Assembly (NCBI GenBank): GCA_902784435.1
Contig: CACZUR010000010.1
Span: 1 to 64,000, forward strand
Origin: an uncultured Bacteroidia bacterium
GTDB lineage: Bacteria > Bacteroidota > Bacteroidia > Bacteroidales > UBA932
Direction of reading: 5' to 3'
DNA length: 64,000 bases
Both the position numbers and the translations under genes were made by a program. Below are positions 42,455 through 51,000 of the stretch, one piece after another. The stretch's first letter is position 1. Every line of letters begins with the position of its first letter. The notes beneath the pieces were generated by a model. That model was given only the letters and a program-made list of their open reading frames with translations, had not been told where the DNA came from and searched no databases.

Positions 42455-43051
42455 ATGAAATTTGGCACGATCATAGAAATTGGCGACGTCCTGGTGTCGG
42501 AAGACGTCATCCTGGAGTTCTTTGCCTGCGATTACCCCGTATGCAAAGGCAAATGCTGCATCATCGGGGACAGCGGCGCCCCCCTCAAGGAGGAAGAACT
42601 GGAGCTCCTGGAGGCCCATTACGACGTGTTTTCTCCGCTGATGCGCCCGGAGGGCAGGGCGGCCGTCGAGGCCAAAGGCTTTTTCGAAATCGACCGGGAC
42701 GGAGACATTGTCACGCCCCTGGTGCCGGGCAGCGAGGAATGCGCCTTCTGCCATTTCCGGGAAGACGGCAGCTGCATGTGCGCCATCGAGCGCCGGTTCG
42801 ACCAGGGACTGTCCACTTTCCGCAAACCCATTTCCTGCTCGCTCTATCCCATCCGGGTGGTGGATCTGGGCGGCGGCCGGGTAGGTCTGAACCTGCACCG
42901 CTGGGATATTTGCAAGGACGCCTATGAAAAAGGGCGCCGCGAAGGAATCCGTGTGTACGAATTCCTCCGCGGACCGCTTACAGACGCTTTTGGCGAGGAG
43001 TTTTACTCCGCTTTGTCGGCGGCGGCCAAAATGCTCATCGCCGCCTCGTAA
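42455..43051 (+). CDS. DUF3109 family protein
   Basis: A 198-residue cysteine-rich protein with CDYPVCKGKCC near residue 29, ECAFC, CMCAIE and ISCSLYPIRV, the pattern of the DUF3109/YkgJ-like metal-binding proteins of Bacteroidota. It may bind zinc or an Fe-S cluster. Function is unknown. It follows the M16-like gene by 4 bp and is probably cotranscribed. Its 3' end overlaps the convergent DUF2007 gene by 49 bp. Confidence 0.8.
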   Translation: MKFGTIIEIGDVLVSEDVILEFFACDYPVCKGKCCIIGDSGAPLKEEELELLEAHYDVFSPLMRPEGRAAVEAKGFFEIDRDGDIVTPLVPGSEECAFCHFREDGSCMCAIERRFDQGLSTFRKPISCSLYPIRVVDLGGGRVGLNLHRWDICKDAYEKGRREGIRVYEFLRGPLTDAFGEEFYSALSAAAKMLIAAS

Positions 43052-43227
43052 TCGCTTGCGTTCACTTTTACTTCGATGGGCTTTGCATAGCTCAGCGAAG
43101 GGTAGGATGAGTCTGCGCCGAACACGCCGGCGGGGATTCCGTTGTCGCCCAGCAGGGCCACACACATGTCGGCCTGTACCCTTTCGGTGAAGGTGGCCAC
43201 GGTTTTGAATCCTTGTGAATCAGTCAT
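43003..43227 (-). CDS. DUF2007 small protein
   Basis: A 74-residue protein with the DUF2007 pattern: VATFTERVQADMCVALLGDN, then GIPAGVFGADSS and IEVKVNASDYEAAMSILAAA. Such proteins are sometimes annotated as putative signal-transducing proteins or occur as domains. It overlaps DUF3109 tail to tail and the upstream gene by 8 bp. It is the last gene of the leftward hemW cluster. Confidence 0.75.
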   Translation of the reverse strand: MTDSQGFKTVATFTERVQADMCVALLGDNGIPAGVFGADSSYPSLSYAKPIEVKVNASDYEAAMSILAAADKAE

Positions 43228-43687
43228 AACGGTTGATTTTACGGTCTATGGACATACCCACCCGTGCCAGGTCCCGCACCAGGCCTTCTGCCTGGAAACC
43301 GCCCAGCATGGGGGTAAGGGTAATGCTGTCTTCCCACAGGCGGGCGGCCCGGTTGAGGGAAGCTTTCAGGTGATAGCGGCGCCCGCCGTCTTCCGTTTCT
43401 CCGGAGAGGACATAGCCGCGCTCCTCCAGGGCCTCGTCAATGGCTTTCCAGTGTTCCGAAGGCTCTCCGGTGGCGCGGATGGTGCGTTTCCCGTATCCGA
43501 AGAGGGGGTATACGGCGGCCATCAGGGCAAAGATGCCCAGGATGTAGAAGATGGATGTCCAGCCTTTGCGGAAGGCGATGGCAATATCTTTGGGTATCAT
43601 GCCGGCGAGCATCAGGATGCCCACCAGCAGAATGAAGAGGAGGGTGAGCTGAACCAGGTATTTAAAGGCTCTTCTGAGATAGGTCAT
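43220..43687 (-). CDS. Two-helix membrane protein
   Basis: A 155-residue protein with hydrophobic segments at about 11-30 (YLVQLTLLFILLVGILMLAG) and 45-65, followed by a soluble domain. It starts at ATG 43687, overlapping the end of hemW by 4 bp, and overlaps DUF2007 at the other end. No family recognised; conserved position next to hemW would be worth testing. Confidence 0.7.
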   Translation of the reverse strand: MTYLRRAFKYLVQLTLLFILLVGILMLAGMIPKDIAIAFRKGWTSIFYILGIFALMAAVYPLFGYGKRTIRATGEPSEHWKAIDEALEERGYVLSGETEDGGRRYHLKASLNRAARLWEDSITLTPMLGGFQAEGLVRDLARVGMSIDRKINRYD

Positions 43688-44760
43688 ATCAATTGTCTGA
43701 TGATTTCGTCCGACACAAAGAAGTGGTCTTCGGGGATGCGGTAGCGGCGTCCCTGCCGGATCAGGGCCCCTTCCTGCACCAGCAGGTCTATCTGTCCGGG
43801 CATGCTGTTGGCCTGCAGGAACTCTGCATCTACGCCGTTGGATGTCCTGAGGCCCAGCATCAGGGTTTCCACTTTTTCGTCTTCCACGCTCAGGGCTTCC
43901 TGGGTGTGGATATAGTTTTCCAGTTCCGGGGAATTCCAGCTGCGGCCCCGTCCGCTGAAGGAATGGGCGCTGGGACCCAGGCCCACATAAGGCCTTCTTT
44001 GCCAGTAGCCGCGGTTGTGCACGGCCTCGAAGCCGGGCTTGGCGAAGTTGGAGATTTCGTAATGGTTGTAGCCGGCCTCCCGGAGTTTTTCGCAGAGGAT
44101 GTCGTACTGGTGGCGGCATACTTCGTCCGAGGCCTCCTCATAGTCTCCCCGTTCCAGTCGGAGGGCCAGTTCGTTGTCTCCTTCCACGGTGAGCTGATAG
44201 CAGGAAATGTGCTCCGGACCCAGCTTCAGGGCCTCCTGGATGGTGTTTTCCCAAACCTCGTCCGACAGATTGCTCAGGCCGAAGATGAGGTCTATGCTGA
44301 TGTTGGGAATGCCGGCTTCCCGGCACAGGCGGAAGGCCTCGCGGGCGGCGGAGGCGTCGTGCCGGCGGTTCATCCAGCGGAGCAGGCTGTCGTCAAAGGA
44401 CTGCACGCCGATGCTGATGCGGTTCACCCCCAGCATCTGGAGGCTCTGGACGTAGGGCAGGCCTTTCTGGACCAGGTCGTCCGGGTTCACTTCCATGGTG
44501 AACTCCGTGTAGGGACCGCCGTGCTTGCATTCCTCCAGGGTAAGGAGGATGCGGGTAAGGTCCGTGAGCGGCAGCAGGGAAGGGGTGCCGCCCCCGAAGT
44601 ACAGGGTTCTGGGATAGTCGTCTATCTCCGGGCTGCGGCGGCGGATTTCCTCACAGAGCTGCTGGGTATATCGGGCGTACTTTCCCTCATCGCCCATTTC
44701 TGAGTAGAAGTCGCAGTAAATGCAGTAGCTCTTGCAGAAGGGAACGTGGATATAGATCAT
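43684..44760 (-). CDS. hemW: HemW, radical SAM heme chaperone (HemN-like)
   Basis: A 358-residue radical SAM protein. The Fe-S motif is C9-x3-C13-x2-C16 (FCKSYCIYC), followed by YFGGGTPSLLP and RISIGVQSFDDSLL. The length is shorter than true coproporphyrinogen III dehydrogenase HemN (about 450 residues), favouring HemW, which inserts heme into proteins. It lies in a tight leftward cluster with the coiled-coil protein upstream and two small genes downstream. Confidence 0.9.
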   Translation of the reverse strand: MIYIHVPFCKSYCIYCDFYSEMGDEGKYARYTQQLCEEIRRRSPEIDDYPRTLYFGGGTPSLLPLTDLTRILLTLEECKHGGPYTEFTMEVNPDDLVQKGLPYVQSLQMLGVNRISIGVQSFDDSLLRWMNRRHDASAAREAFRLCREAGIPNISIDLIFGLSNLSDEVWENTIQEALKLGPEHISCYQLTVEGDNELALRLERGDYEEASDEVCRHQYDILCEKLREAGYNHYEISNFAKPGFEAVHNRGYWQRRPYVGLGPSAHSFSGRGRSWNSPELENYIHTQEALSVEDEKVETLMLGLRTSNGVDAEFLQANSMPGQIDLLVQEGALIRQGRRYRIPEDHFFVSDEIIRQLI

Positions 44761-44764
44761 ACCG

Positions 44765-45676
44765 CTACCTCAACATGCATTCGGCACGTCCCAGAAGGCT
44801 CTGTTCCGTGTATACTTCCAGCGTGTATACGCCTTTCACGAAGTCTCCGGTGTCGTTGATGTAGATGGACATGTCCACCTCCGAACCTTCGTAGTCCACT
44901 TCGCGGGAAGCGGTGGCCTGCAGGGATTCCCCGCCCAGGAGGAAGCTCACGGATTCGTTGTTCATCAGGAGCACGCCCTCCGGGTCTTTCACGCGGACAT
45001 ACACGCGCACGGGGCCGCGGTCTGCCAGGGAATTCTCTACCAGCGACAGGCCGGCCACCATATAACGCACGCGGCTGTGGCGGTCTCCGGCTTTGTCGTT
45101 GCTGTAGTAACCGGTGAGGGAGATGGCGCGGGCGCGCAGCACTTTGCCGGCGTTCACCTGGGAAGACAGGTTTTCGATCTTCTGGGTGAGCTCTTCGTTG
45201 GCACGGCGGTGCTCGGCGGCTTCGCGGCGGGCCTGGGCGGCATCGGCCGTGAGTTTCTTGTTCAGGGTGTTCAGGGAATCTATCTGGACGATGTAGCCCT
45301 TCATGATGGTGCGCAGGGTGCCCAGTTCCTTTTCGTATTGGCGGATCTTGGCCCGGTTGGTGGCCTCTGTCTTGTTGAGCTTTTCGATGAGCATGGCCAC
45401 CTGTTCACGGGAGGTGTCCAGCTGGTGGTTGATGGCTTCGTAGTCCGAGTTCAGGGAAGAGAAATCGTTCTGCAATTCCACCATCTGCTGGGCCAGTTCC
45501 TGTTTTTCGCCTTCCAGTTGGCCCACCAGGCTGTTGCGCTGGTACAGCAGATAACCCAGCCCGCAGGCCAGGACAACCGCCACGGCGGCCAGGATGGTCA
45601 TGAGGGTCTGGGGGCCTTTTCTGGCCTTTCTTTCACGCTCCTCGCGTTCAATTCTTTCGAGCGGATCTTCAGTCAT
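44765..45676 (-). CDS. Membrane-anchored coiled-coil protein
   Basis: A 303-residue protein. A short charged cytoplasmic N-terminus (ERIEREERERKARK) precedes one membrane helix (about 24-46), a long coiled coil (about 48-175) and a C-terminal beta domain. Homologues of this shape are widespread in Bacteroidales, often next to hemW, with no known function. It is the first gene of the leftward cluster, divergent from the aminopeptidase. Confidence 0.75.
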   Translation of the reverse strand: MTEDPLERIEREERERKARKGPQTLMTILAAVAVVLACGLGYLLYQRNSLVGQLEGEKQELAQQMVELQNDFSSLNSDYEAINHQLDTSREQVAMLIEKLNKTEATNRAKIRQYEKELGTLRTIMKGYIVQIDSLNTLNKKLTADAAQARREAAEHRRANEELTQKIENLSSQVNAGKVLRARAISLTGYYSNDKAGDRHSRVRYMVAGLSLVENSLADRGPVRVYVRVKDPEGVLLMNNESVSFLLGGESLQATASREVDYEGSEVDMSIYINDTGDFVKGVYTLEVYTEQSLLGRAECMLR

Positions 45677-45709
45677 ATGTCTCTTGTTTTAAAATCATAC
45701 AAATATAGT

Positions 45710-45717
45710 TATATTTG
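45710..45717 (+). promoter_or_regulatory. -7 promoter box for the aminopeptidase
   Basis: TATATTTG, 24 bp before ATG 45741; a TTG suitable as the -33 element lies at about 45684. Confidence 0.65.
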
Positions 45718-45740
45718 TGCAAATATCGTACTAGCGCACT

Positions 45741-47546
45741 ATGGATTCAATCTTTTCTGGCAGAGTGAGCGCCCTCCGTAGGCTGATGCAGGAACACGGA
45801 TGGGACATCGTGGTACTTACGGGCAGTGACCCCCACGGCAGCGAATATCCCGCTACCCGCTGGCAGCAGGTAGCCTGGCTTTCCGGCTTCACCGGAGAGG
45901 CCGGAGATCTGGTCATTACCCAGGACCACGCCGGATTGTGGACAGACACCCGCTACTTTATCCAGGCCCATCGGCAACTGGAGGGCAGCGGCATCGTGCT
46001 GCACAAGATGCGTGTGCCGGAACAGGTGCCCATCCCGCAGTGGATTGCTTCGCTGGGGCTGGACGAACCCGTTATCGCGGTAGACGGCCTCTGCCAGAGC
46101 GTATCGGCCATCGACACCCTGCAGGAAGCCGTTCCGTCGGCCATCATCGTGTCGGTGCCGGATTTGCTCTCGGCGCTGTGGACCGACCGGCCGGCCATCC
46201 CCACTTCGCCCGTCATCACGCTGGGCGAAGACCTGGTGGGGGAGAGCCGTGACGCCAAACTGCGCCGCCTGCGCAAATGGCTGGTGATGCAGGGGGCCGA
46301 TGCCATCTTCCTGTCGGCCCTGGACGAAATTGCCTGGCTGCTCAACGTGCGCGGGGCCGACGTAGCCTACAATCCGGTGGTCATCTCCTATCTGCTGGTC
46401 ACCCTGGACGATGCCTTCTGGTTCGTGCGCAAGGATGCTTTCCAGGACCCGGATCCGGACACGGCCGACAGTTTCCAGGAGCTGCAGGCCGACGGCGTGA
46501 CCATCCGGGATTACGAGGAAGCCAACGTTACCCTGGCCTCGCTGCGCCTGGACGGCGTAGACCGCATCTGTCTGGACCCCTCCGTCCTGAATCTGTTTCT
46601 GCGGGAAGCCATCGACGACGGAGACTTGCTCCCGGAAGTGGTGGAGATGCCGTCCCCGGTGGCCCTGTGGAAGGCTGTGAAAAATGCCGTGGAGATAGAC
46701 GGGATGCGGGAAGCCCACCTGGAAGACGGCCTGGTCATGGAGCAGTTCCTGTTCTGGCTGTCCCACAAGGCCGGCTGCGTGAACGAATGGGAAGCGGCCT
46801 GTGAACTGGGGCGGCTCCGCTCGCAGGTGTCCGGATACCGGGGCGACAGTTTCCAGACCATATCGGCCTATGGCCCGTCCGCAGCCCTGCCGCACTACGT
46901 TACGCCGCAGGAAGGGTCGGCCCTGCTGGAGGCCCGCGGCCTGTATCTCGTAGACTCCGGCGGCCAGTATCTGTTTGGCACGACGGACATTACCCGTACC
47001 GTTCCGCTGGGGCCCTGCACCGCCCTGGAGCGGGAAGACTATACGCTGGTGCTCAAAGGCCACATCCAGCTGGCCATGGCCCTGTTCCCCAAGGGGACGG
47101 CCGGCTGCCAGATCGACGCCCTGGCCCGGGAGCCCCTGTGGCGGGCCAAGCGCAACTTCGGCCACGGGACCGGCCATGGCGTGGGCTTTTACCTGAACGT
47201 CCACGAAGGGCCGCAGGACATCCGGCAGAACTTCAATGCCCAGCCCCTGCTGCCGGGCATGATCATTTCCGACGAACCCGGCCTGTACCGGGAGGGCATG
47301 CACGGCGTCCGCCACGAAAACCTTGTCCTGGTGCGCCCGGTGGGGGATAACGAGTTCGGCTCCTTCCTGGGTTTCGAAACCCTTACCCTGTGCCACTTCT
47401 CCACTTCCTGCCTGGATGTCTCACTGCTCACCTCCGACGAACGGGACTGGCTCAACGCCTATAACAACCGCGTGTACGAGGCCCTGTCGGCCCGTCTTCC
47501 GGCCCCTGTCGCCGCCTGGCTCCGGCAGGAGACCCTGCCGGTGTAG
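45741..47546 (+). CDS. pepP: Xaa-Pro aminopeptidase (M24B)
   Basis: A 601-residue protein with two creatinase-like N-terminal domains and a pita-bread catalytic domain. The metal ligands are in place: both Asp in DSGGQYLFGTTDITRT, His in GHGTGHGVGFYLNVHE, Glu in ISDEPGLY and Glu in HENLVLV. It removes N-terminal residues before proline. The length matches the longer, three-domain class. No signal peptide, so cytoplasmic. Monocistronic. Confidence 0.93.
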   Translation: MDSIFSGRVSALRRLMQEHGWDIVVLTGSDPHGSEYPATRWQQVAWLSGFTGEAGDLVITQDHAGLWTDTRYFIQAHRQLEGSGIVLHKMRVPEQVPIPQWIASLGLDEPVIAVDGLCQSVSAIDTLQEAVPSAIIVSVPDLLSALWTDRPAIPTSPVITLGEDLVGESRDAKLRRLRKWLVMQGADAIFLSALDEIAWLLNVRGADVAYNPVVISYLLVTLDDAFWFVRKDAFQDPDPDTADSFQELQADGVTIRDYEEANVTLASLRLDGVDRICLDPSVLNLFLREAIDDGDLLPEVVEMPSPVALWKAVKNAVEIDGMREAHLEDGLVMEQFLFWLSHKAGCVNEWEAACELGRLRSQVSGYRGDSFQTISAYGPSAALPHYVTPQEGSALLEARGLYLVDSGGQYLFGTTDITRTVPLGPCTALEREDYTLVLKGHIQLAMALFPKGTAGCQIDALAREPLWRAKRNFGHGTGHGVGFYLNVHEGPQDIRQNFNAQPLLPGMIISDEPGLYREGMHGVRHENLVLVRPVGDNEFGSFLGFETLTLCHFSTSCLDVSLLTSDERDWLNAYNNRVYEALSARLPAPVAAWLRQETLPV

Positions 47547-47611
47547 CCTCCGGCGGCCAACGCCGGGCCCATTCCCTGACTGGCATGCTCGCCGCCGGTG
47601 GAAAAACTGGC

Positions 47612-47718
47612 TGTTTTTGTTAAGTTATTAACAATGAGTTAATTACAACATTTCCTCCCGGCTTTTTTGCTGGGAGGAAAATGCGTAAATGTCTGTGAAT
47701 TAGTACTTTAGCAGAAAC
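47612..47718. repeat. REP-like element copy A, upstream of the RAYT gene
   Basis: The central hairpin is TTTCCTCCCGGC (47651-47662) with GCTGGGAGGAAA (47669-47680) and a T6 loop. It is preceded by GTTAAGTTATTAACAATGAG and followed by a conserved tail AATGCGTAAATG...TTAGTACTTTAGCAGAAAC. The same hairpin plus tail recurs in the same orientation after the transposase gene. Confidence 0.75.
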
Positions 47719-47847
47719 ACCCAAACAGAGAAACCATCGGAAGCGAACAATTATCTTACACAAAAGATTTGTTTTTCTGCAAGAAGCTTCCGATATTCGT
47801 TTCGTAGAGCTTGTTAGGGGAAATAGTTCTTTTTCCTTAACCGTTTT

Positions 47848-48810
47848 ATGAGCTCTATGAAGCATCGGTCTTTCTACAAAAACATCTTAAACCACTGCTA
47901 TCAGCGATCGGCAGGTGGTGTTCTATTCTACACCTATAGCGATCATCTGGTCTATTTTACTAATTTTTGCACTCTGGCCCGGCAATATGGCATCCAGGTT
48001 CTGGCTGCCTGTCAGATGCCCGACCACGTGCATGACGCCCTTGTCGCGCAAAAGCTGCAGGATTTGGTTTTCTTCAAAAAAGCGCTTAACGCCCGTTTCG
48101 CCAAACTATACAATGCCAACAGCAAGACCACGGGGCCGGTTTTTGAAACGCCTTTCAACAATGCCCCAAAAACCGGTGCAAAAAAAGCCCGGACCAATCT
48201 CGTCTATATTGGCAACAATCCGGTAGAACGTCAGTTGGTTGCACGGGCCGAAGAGTACCGCTGGAACTATCTGGCCTACGCAGTGTCTGACCATCCTTTT
48301 TCCGAGCCCATTGTCATCCGCCGCTCCTCCAAGGCACTCCGGACGGCTCTTCGGGTGGTCAAAGCTCAGTTTTTAGCTTCACGGCCTGTCAACTATCCCC
48401 TCCTCAAACGGCTTACGGAGAATCTGAATCCTGTGGAAGTCCAGCAGTTCACGGATTATGTCATCTCCACTTACAATGTCATCGACTATACCCAGGCCAT
48501 CCGGTACTTCGACAGCTACGATGATATGATTACCTCTATGCATGTTACAACTGGCAGTGAATATGACATCAATGAGGTTTTTATCGGTAAGTCCGACAGA
48601 TCTTATGCAACGATGAGCCGGATTCTCCTTCGGGAATGCCATCTTTCAGATATTCACGACATCCTGTCCATGAGTATAGAAGACAAGTGGCAACTATTTT
48701 CTATCCTTCGGAAGCACACTTCCGTAATGGGAGCACAAATTGCGGCTTTTCTCCATATCCCTCTAAAAGAAGGAGCCACCGACATGTCGCCGTTTTTAAT
48801 AAGTGGTTGA
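47848..48810 (+). CDS. REP-associated tyrosine transposase (RAYT)
   Basis: A 320-residue protein of the TnpA_REP/IS200-like Y1 transposase superfamily. The HUH metal-binding motif is HVH at 60-62 (CQMPDHVHDALV), followed by ARFAKLYN and GPVFETPF (usual RFN...GxLWQxRF) and the nucleophile context VYIGNNPVERQL with Tyr120. A C-terminal region of about 150 residues resembles the extensions of Bacteroidota RAYTs. RAYTs act on REP hairpins, and REP-like copies lie on both sides (47612-47718 and 48829-48897). There is only one gene copy in the window. Confidence 0.85.
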   Translation: MSSMKHRSFYKNILNHCYQRSAGGVLFYTYSDHLVYFTNFCTLARQYGIQVLAACQMPDHVHDALVAQKLQDLVFFKKALNARFAKLYNANSKTTGPVFETPFNNAPKTGAKKARTNLVYIGNNPVERQLVARAEEYRWNYLAYAVSDHPFSEPIVIRRSSKALRTALRVVKAQFLASRPVNYPLLKRLTENLNPVEVQQFTDYVISTYNVIDYTQAIRYFDSYDDMITSMHVTTGSEYDINEVFIGKSDRSYATMSRILLRECHLSDIHDILSMSIEDKWQLFSILRKHTSVMGAQIAAFLHIPLKEGATDMSPFLISG

Positions 48811-48828
48811 TAATTAGAATATTACGTA

Positions 48829-48897
48829 TTTTTCTCCCGGCTCTTTTGCCAGGAGGAAAATACGCAAAGTGCTGTCTATTAGTATTTTAGCAAAAAC
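48829..48897. repeat. REP-like element copy B, downstream of the RAYT gene
   Basis: TTTCTCCCGGC (48831-48841) pairs with GCCAGGAGGAAA (48848-48859). The tail ACGCAAAGTGCTGTCTATTA followed by GTATTTTAGCAAAAAC aligns well with the tail of copy A, in the same orientation. Confidence 0.72.
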
Positions 48898-48986
48898 GCT
48901 CGGTCAAAAACTCGCACAAACGCACTTTCCTTTTTAACATTTTCCCCCGTGGTGCGTCTTTTGTATACAAGCGCTTGAATTGCGAT

Positions 48987-49472
48987 ATGAAAAAGACACT
49001 CCTCACCATTACCATTCTCCTCATCAGCGCCGCCCTCGCCTGGGCGGGAGGACCTGCCAAAGTGCAGTCGCTCATCAAACAGTACCGGGACAAGGACGGC
49101 TTCGAGACCGTTTCCATCGGCCCGATGGGCATGCTCCTGGCAAGGACGGTTACGCGCCTTTCGGCCGATGTGGACAAGGAAGACCTGGCCATCCTGCGCT
49201 CCTTCGACAGCATCCGCCGGCTCACCATCCTGGATTTTTCCGATGCCGATTCCACCGTCCGCGAACACTTTACCCACAAGGTGCAGAAAGCCCTGAAGGG
49301 CATGGAACTGATCCTGGAAGCCAAAGACGACGGTGACGGCCTGAGCATCTATGGCGTCGACGACGGAAAACGGGTGCGCGACTGCATCCTGTACAGTCCC
49401 GACGGCACGCTTATCTGCGTACGCGGATCCATCGACCTGGAAAAACTGATGGCGGCTGCCGACAATGACTGA
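48987..49472 (+). CDS. DUF4252 exported protein (first copy)
   Basis: A 161-residue protein starting at ATG 48987 with a signal peptide (MKKTLLTITILLISAALAWA). The mature part matches DUF4252: KVQSLIKQYRDKDGFETVSI near the start and CVRGSIDLEKLM at the end. Function unknown; DUF4252 genes in Bacteroidota repeatedly flank an ECF sigma factor, as here. The last 8 bp overlap the sigma factor gene. Confidence 0.8.
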   Translation: MKKTLLTITILLISAALAWAGGPAKVQSLIKQYRDKDGFETVSIGPMGMLLARTVTRLSADVDKEDLAILRSFDSIRRLTILDFSDADSTVREHFTHKVQKALKGMELILEAKDDGDGLSIYGVDDGKRVRDCILYSPDGTLICVRGSIDLEKLMAAADND

Positions 49473-49938
49473 ACGCGCGTTCCATACGGTCTGGATCCCT
49501 TTGCAGGGGCATTTCTACCGCATCGCATTCTATATCCTGGAAAACGAGGCCGATGCGAAGGATGCCGTGCAGGACCTGTACCTGAAGCTGTGGAACCTCC
49601 GCGACCATCTGGAGATGATCCGGCAGCCATCGGCCTACGGAGCCCTGCTCTTGAAGAATCTGTGCATCGACCGCCTTCGCAGGGCGTGGCCCACGGAAGA
49701 ACCTTCGGAAACGATGGCCGGCGATGCTCCGCCCGATCAGGCCCTGGAAAGCCGCGAGCAACTGCAACAAGTGGACCTGGCCCTGCAAACTCTTCCGGAG
49801 AGCCAGCGCAAACTACTGAGCCTCAGAGTGCTGGAAGGCCTTAGCTATGAAGAGATTGCCCAGCGTACCGGACTGAATCCCTTGAATATCCGGGTACAGG
49901 TGAGCCTGGCCCGCAAAAAAATAAGACAAATGCTATGA
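49465..49938 (+). CDS. ECF-type RNA polymerase sigma factor
   Basis: A 157-residue sigma-70 family protein with region 2 (FYRIAFYILENEADAKDAVQ, then DLYLKLWNLRDHLE) and region 4 with HTH (LLSLRVLEGLSYEEIAQRTG). There is no carboxypeptidase-like FecR anti-sigma partner; the following gene is the likely regulator. It overlaps both neighbours, so the four genes 48987-50785 are one operon. Confidence 0.92.
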   Translation: MTERAFHTVWIPLQGHFYRIAFYILENEADAKDAVQDLYLKLWNLRDHLEMIRQPSAYGALLLKNLCIDRLRRAWPTEEPSETMAGDAPPDQALESREQLQQVDLALQTLPESQRKLLSLRVLEGLSYEEIAQRTGLNPLNIRVQVSLARKKIRQML

Positions 49939-50276
49939 AACGGATCCAAGACATAGAGAAACTGACGGCGGAAGACCTCTCCCGCATCGGGGCCGATGAA
50001 AGCATCCCCGTGCCGGAAGACCTGTCGGTCAAACTGCCCGGAAAAGCCCGCCACACCGCGCTCTGGAGCGCTGCCGCTTCCGTGGCCATCGTCGCAGGCG
50101 TGGGACTGGGCGTCCTGCTGCACTCGCCGGAGCCCAAGGATACCTTCACGGACCCGTACCTGGCCTATGCCGCCGTGGAAGACGCCCTGAACCGGATGGG
50201 CGGAACCATCCAGGAAAGTGCCAGCCTCCTGGCTCAGACAGAAAAGGATTATAACAAGATAAATTATTGGAAATGA
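49935..50276 (+). CDS. Putative membrane-bound anti-sigma partner
   Basis: A 113-residue protein with a cytoplasmic N-terminus of about 40 residues, one membrane helix (about 43-60, LWSAAASVAIVAGVGLGVLL) and a periplasmic tail. Its position directly after the ECF sigma gene, overlapping by 4 bp, makes an anti-sigma role likely, though no ZAS zinc motif (HxxxCxxC) is present. Function is inferred from position and topology only. Confidence 0.6.
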   Translation: MKRIQDIEKLTAEDLSRIGADESIPVPEDLSVKLPGKARHTALWSAAASVAIVAGVGLGVLLHSPEPKDTFTDPYLAYAAVEDALNRMGGTIQESASLLAQTEKDYNKINYWK

Positions 50277-50785
50277 AAAAATTATATGCAATAGTGGCCA
50301 TGCTCACCCTGGCCGTTACCGCCTTCGCCCAGAGCGGCAAGGAGATTTACAACAAGTATTCCGACCTTCCCGGCTTCAGCGCCGTGTATGTTTCCCCTGC
50401 CATGTTCCGGATGATTGGCAAGCTCCCCGATGTGGACATCCAGGACGACAAAGTGAACTTCGGCTCCGTCATCAAGTCCATGAGCGGCTTCTACCTGCTC
50501 TCCGCGGAAAACAATCCCGGTGCAGCCCAAGACCTGTATAAGGATGTGAACAAACTGATGGACAAGGGCAAGTACGAACTGCTCCTGGAAGCCAAGGAAG
50601 ACGGTGAGGCTACGCGCCTTTACACTGTCGGGGACGAGAAAACCGTCACGGCCCTGGTCATGCTCACCAAAAGCGGAGACGAGGTAACCTACATCTCCAT
50701 CGACGGAAAGATGGATCGCGGCAAACTGGAAGAGCTGCTGGCCGAGTCGTCCGCGGACGATTCCGACGGGAATCTATTACAATAG
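50273..50785 (+). CDS. DUF4252 exported protein (second copy)
   Basis: A 170-residue paralogue of the protein at 48987: signal peptide (MKKLYAIVAMLTLAVTAFAQ), then a DUF4252 region (GKEIYNKYSDLPGFSAVYVS...YISIDGKMDRGKLEELL). The start at ATG 50273 overlaps the previous stop (ATGA). Two DUF4252 genes bracketing a sigma/anti-sigma pair suggest envelope-stress sensing, unproven. Confidence 0.8.
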   Translation: MKKLYAIVAMLTLAVTAFAQSGKEIYNKYSDLPGFSAVYVSPAMFRMIGKLPDVDIQDDKVNFGSVIKSMSGFYLLSAENNPGAAQDLYKDVNKLMDKGKYELLLEAKEDGEATRLYTVGDEKTVTALVMLTKSGDEVTYISIDGKMDRGKLEELLAESSADDSDGNLLQ

Positions 50786-50849
50786 GCAGCGTTGCAATCG
50801 GCAGCATTGCACCCAGGGACATTGTGACGGCCGCCACGCGATAGAGGCG

Positions 50850-50957
50850 TTTTGGTTAAACAATTGATACAAAGTATTTTATGCATTTTCCTCCCGGCCA
50901 AAAAGCCGGGAGGAAATGTTGTAATTAACTCATAATCAATAACTTGACAAAAACGCA
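50850..50957. repeat. REP-like element copy C (solo, inverted)
   Basis: TTTCCTCCCGGC (50887-50898) pairs with GCCGGGAGGAAA (50905-50916), the best-preserved stem of the four. The following GTTGTAATTAACTCATAATC and AATAACTTGACAAAAAC match the reverse complement of the sequence before the hairpin of copy A, so this copy is in opposite orientation, 2 kb past the RAYT gene. Confidence 0.75.
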
Positions 50958-51000
50958 CGAATGACGGAGGAAAACGGCGGGCAACCATCGGCCCGGGCCG

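Noticed and set aside
43720..44760. hemW considered as oxygen-independent coproporphyrinogen oxidase HemN
   Set aside because: About 100 residues shorter than HemN and carries the HemW-type FCKSYCIYC motif; HemN activity is unlikely.
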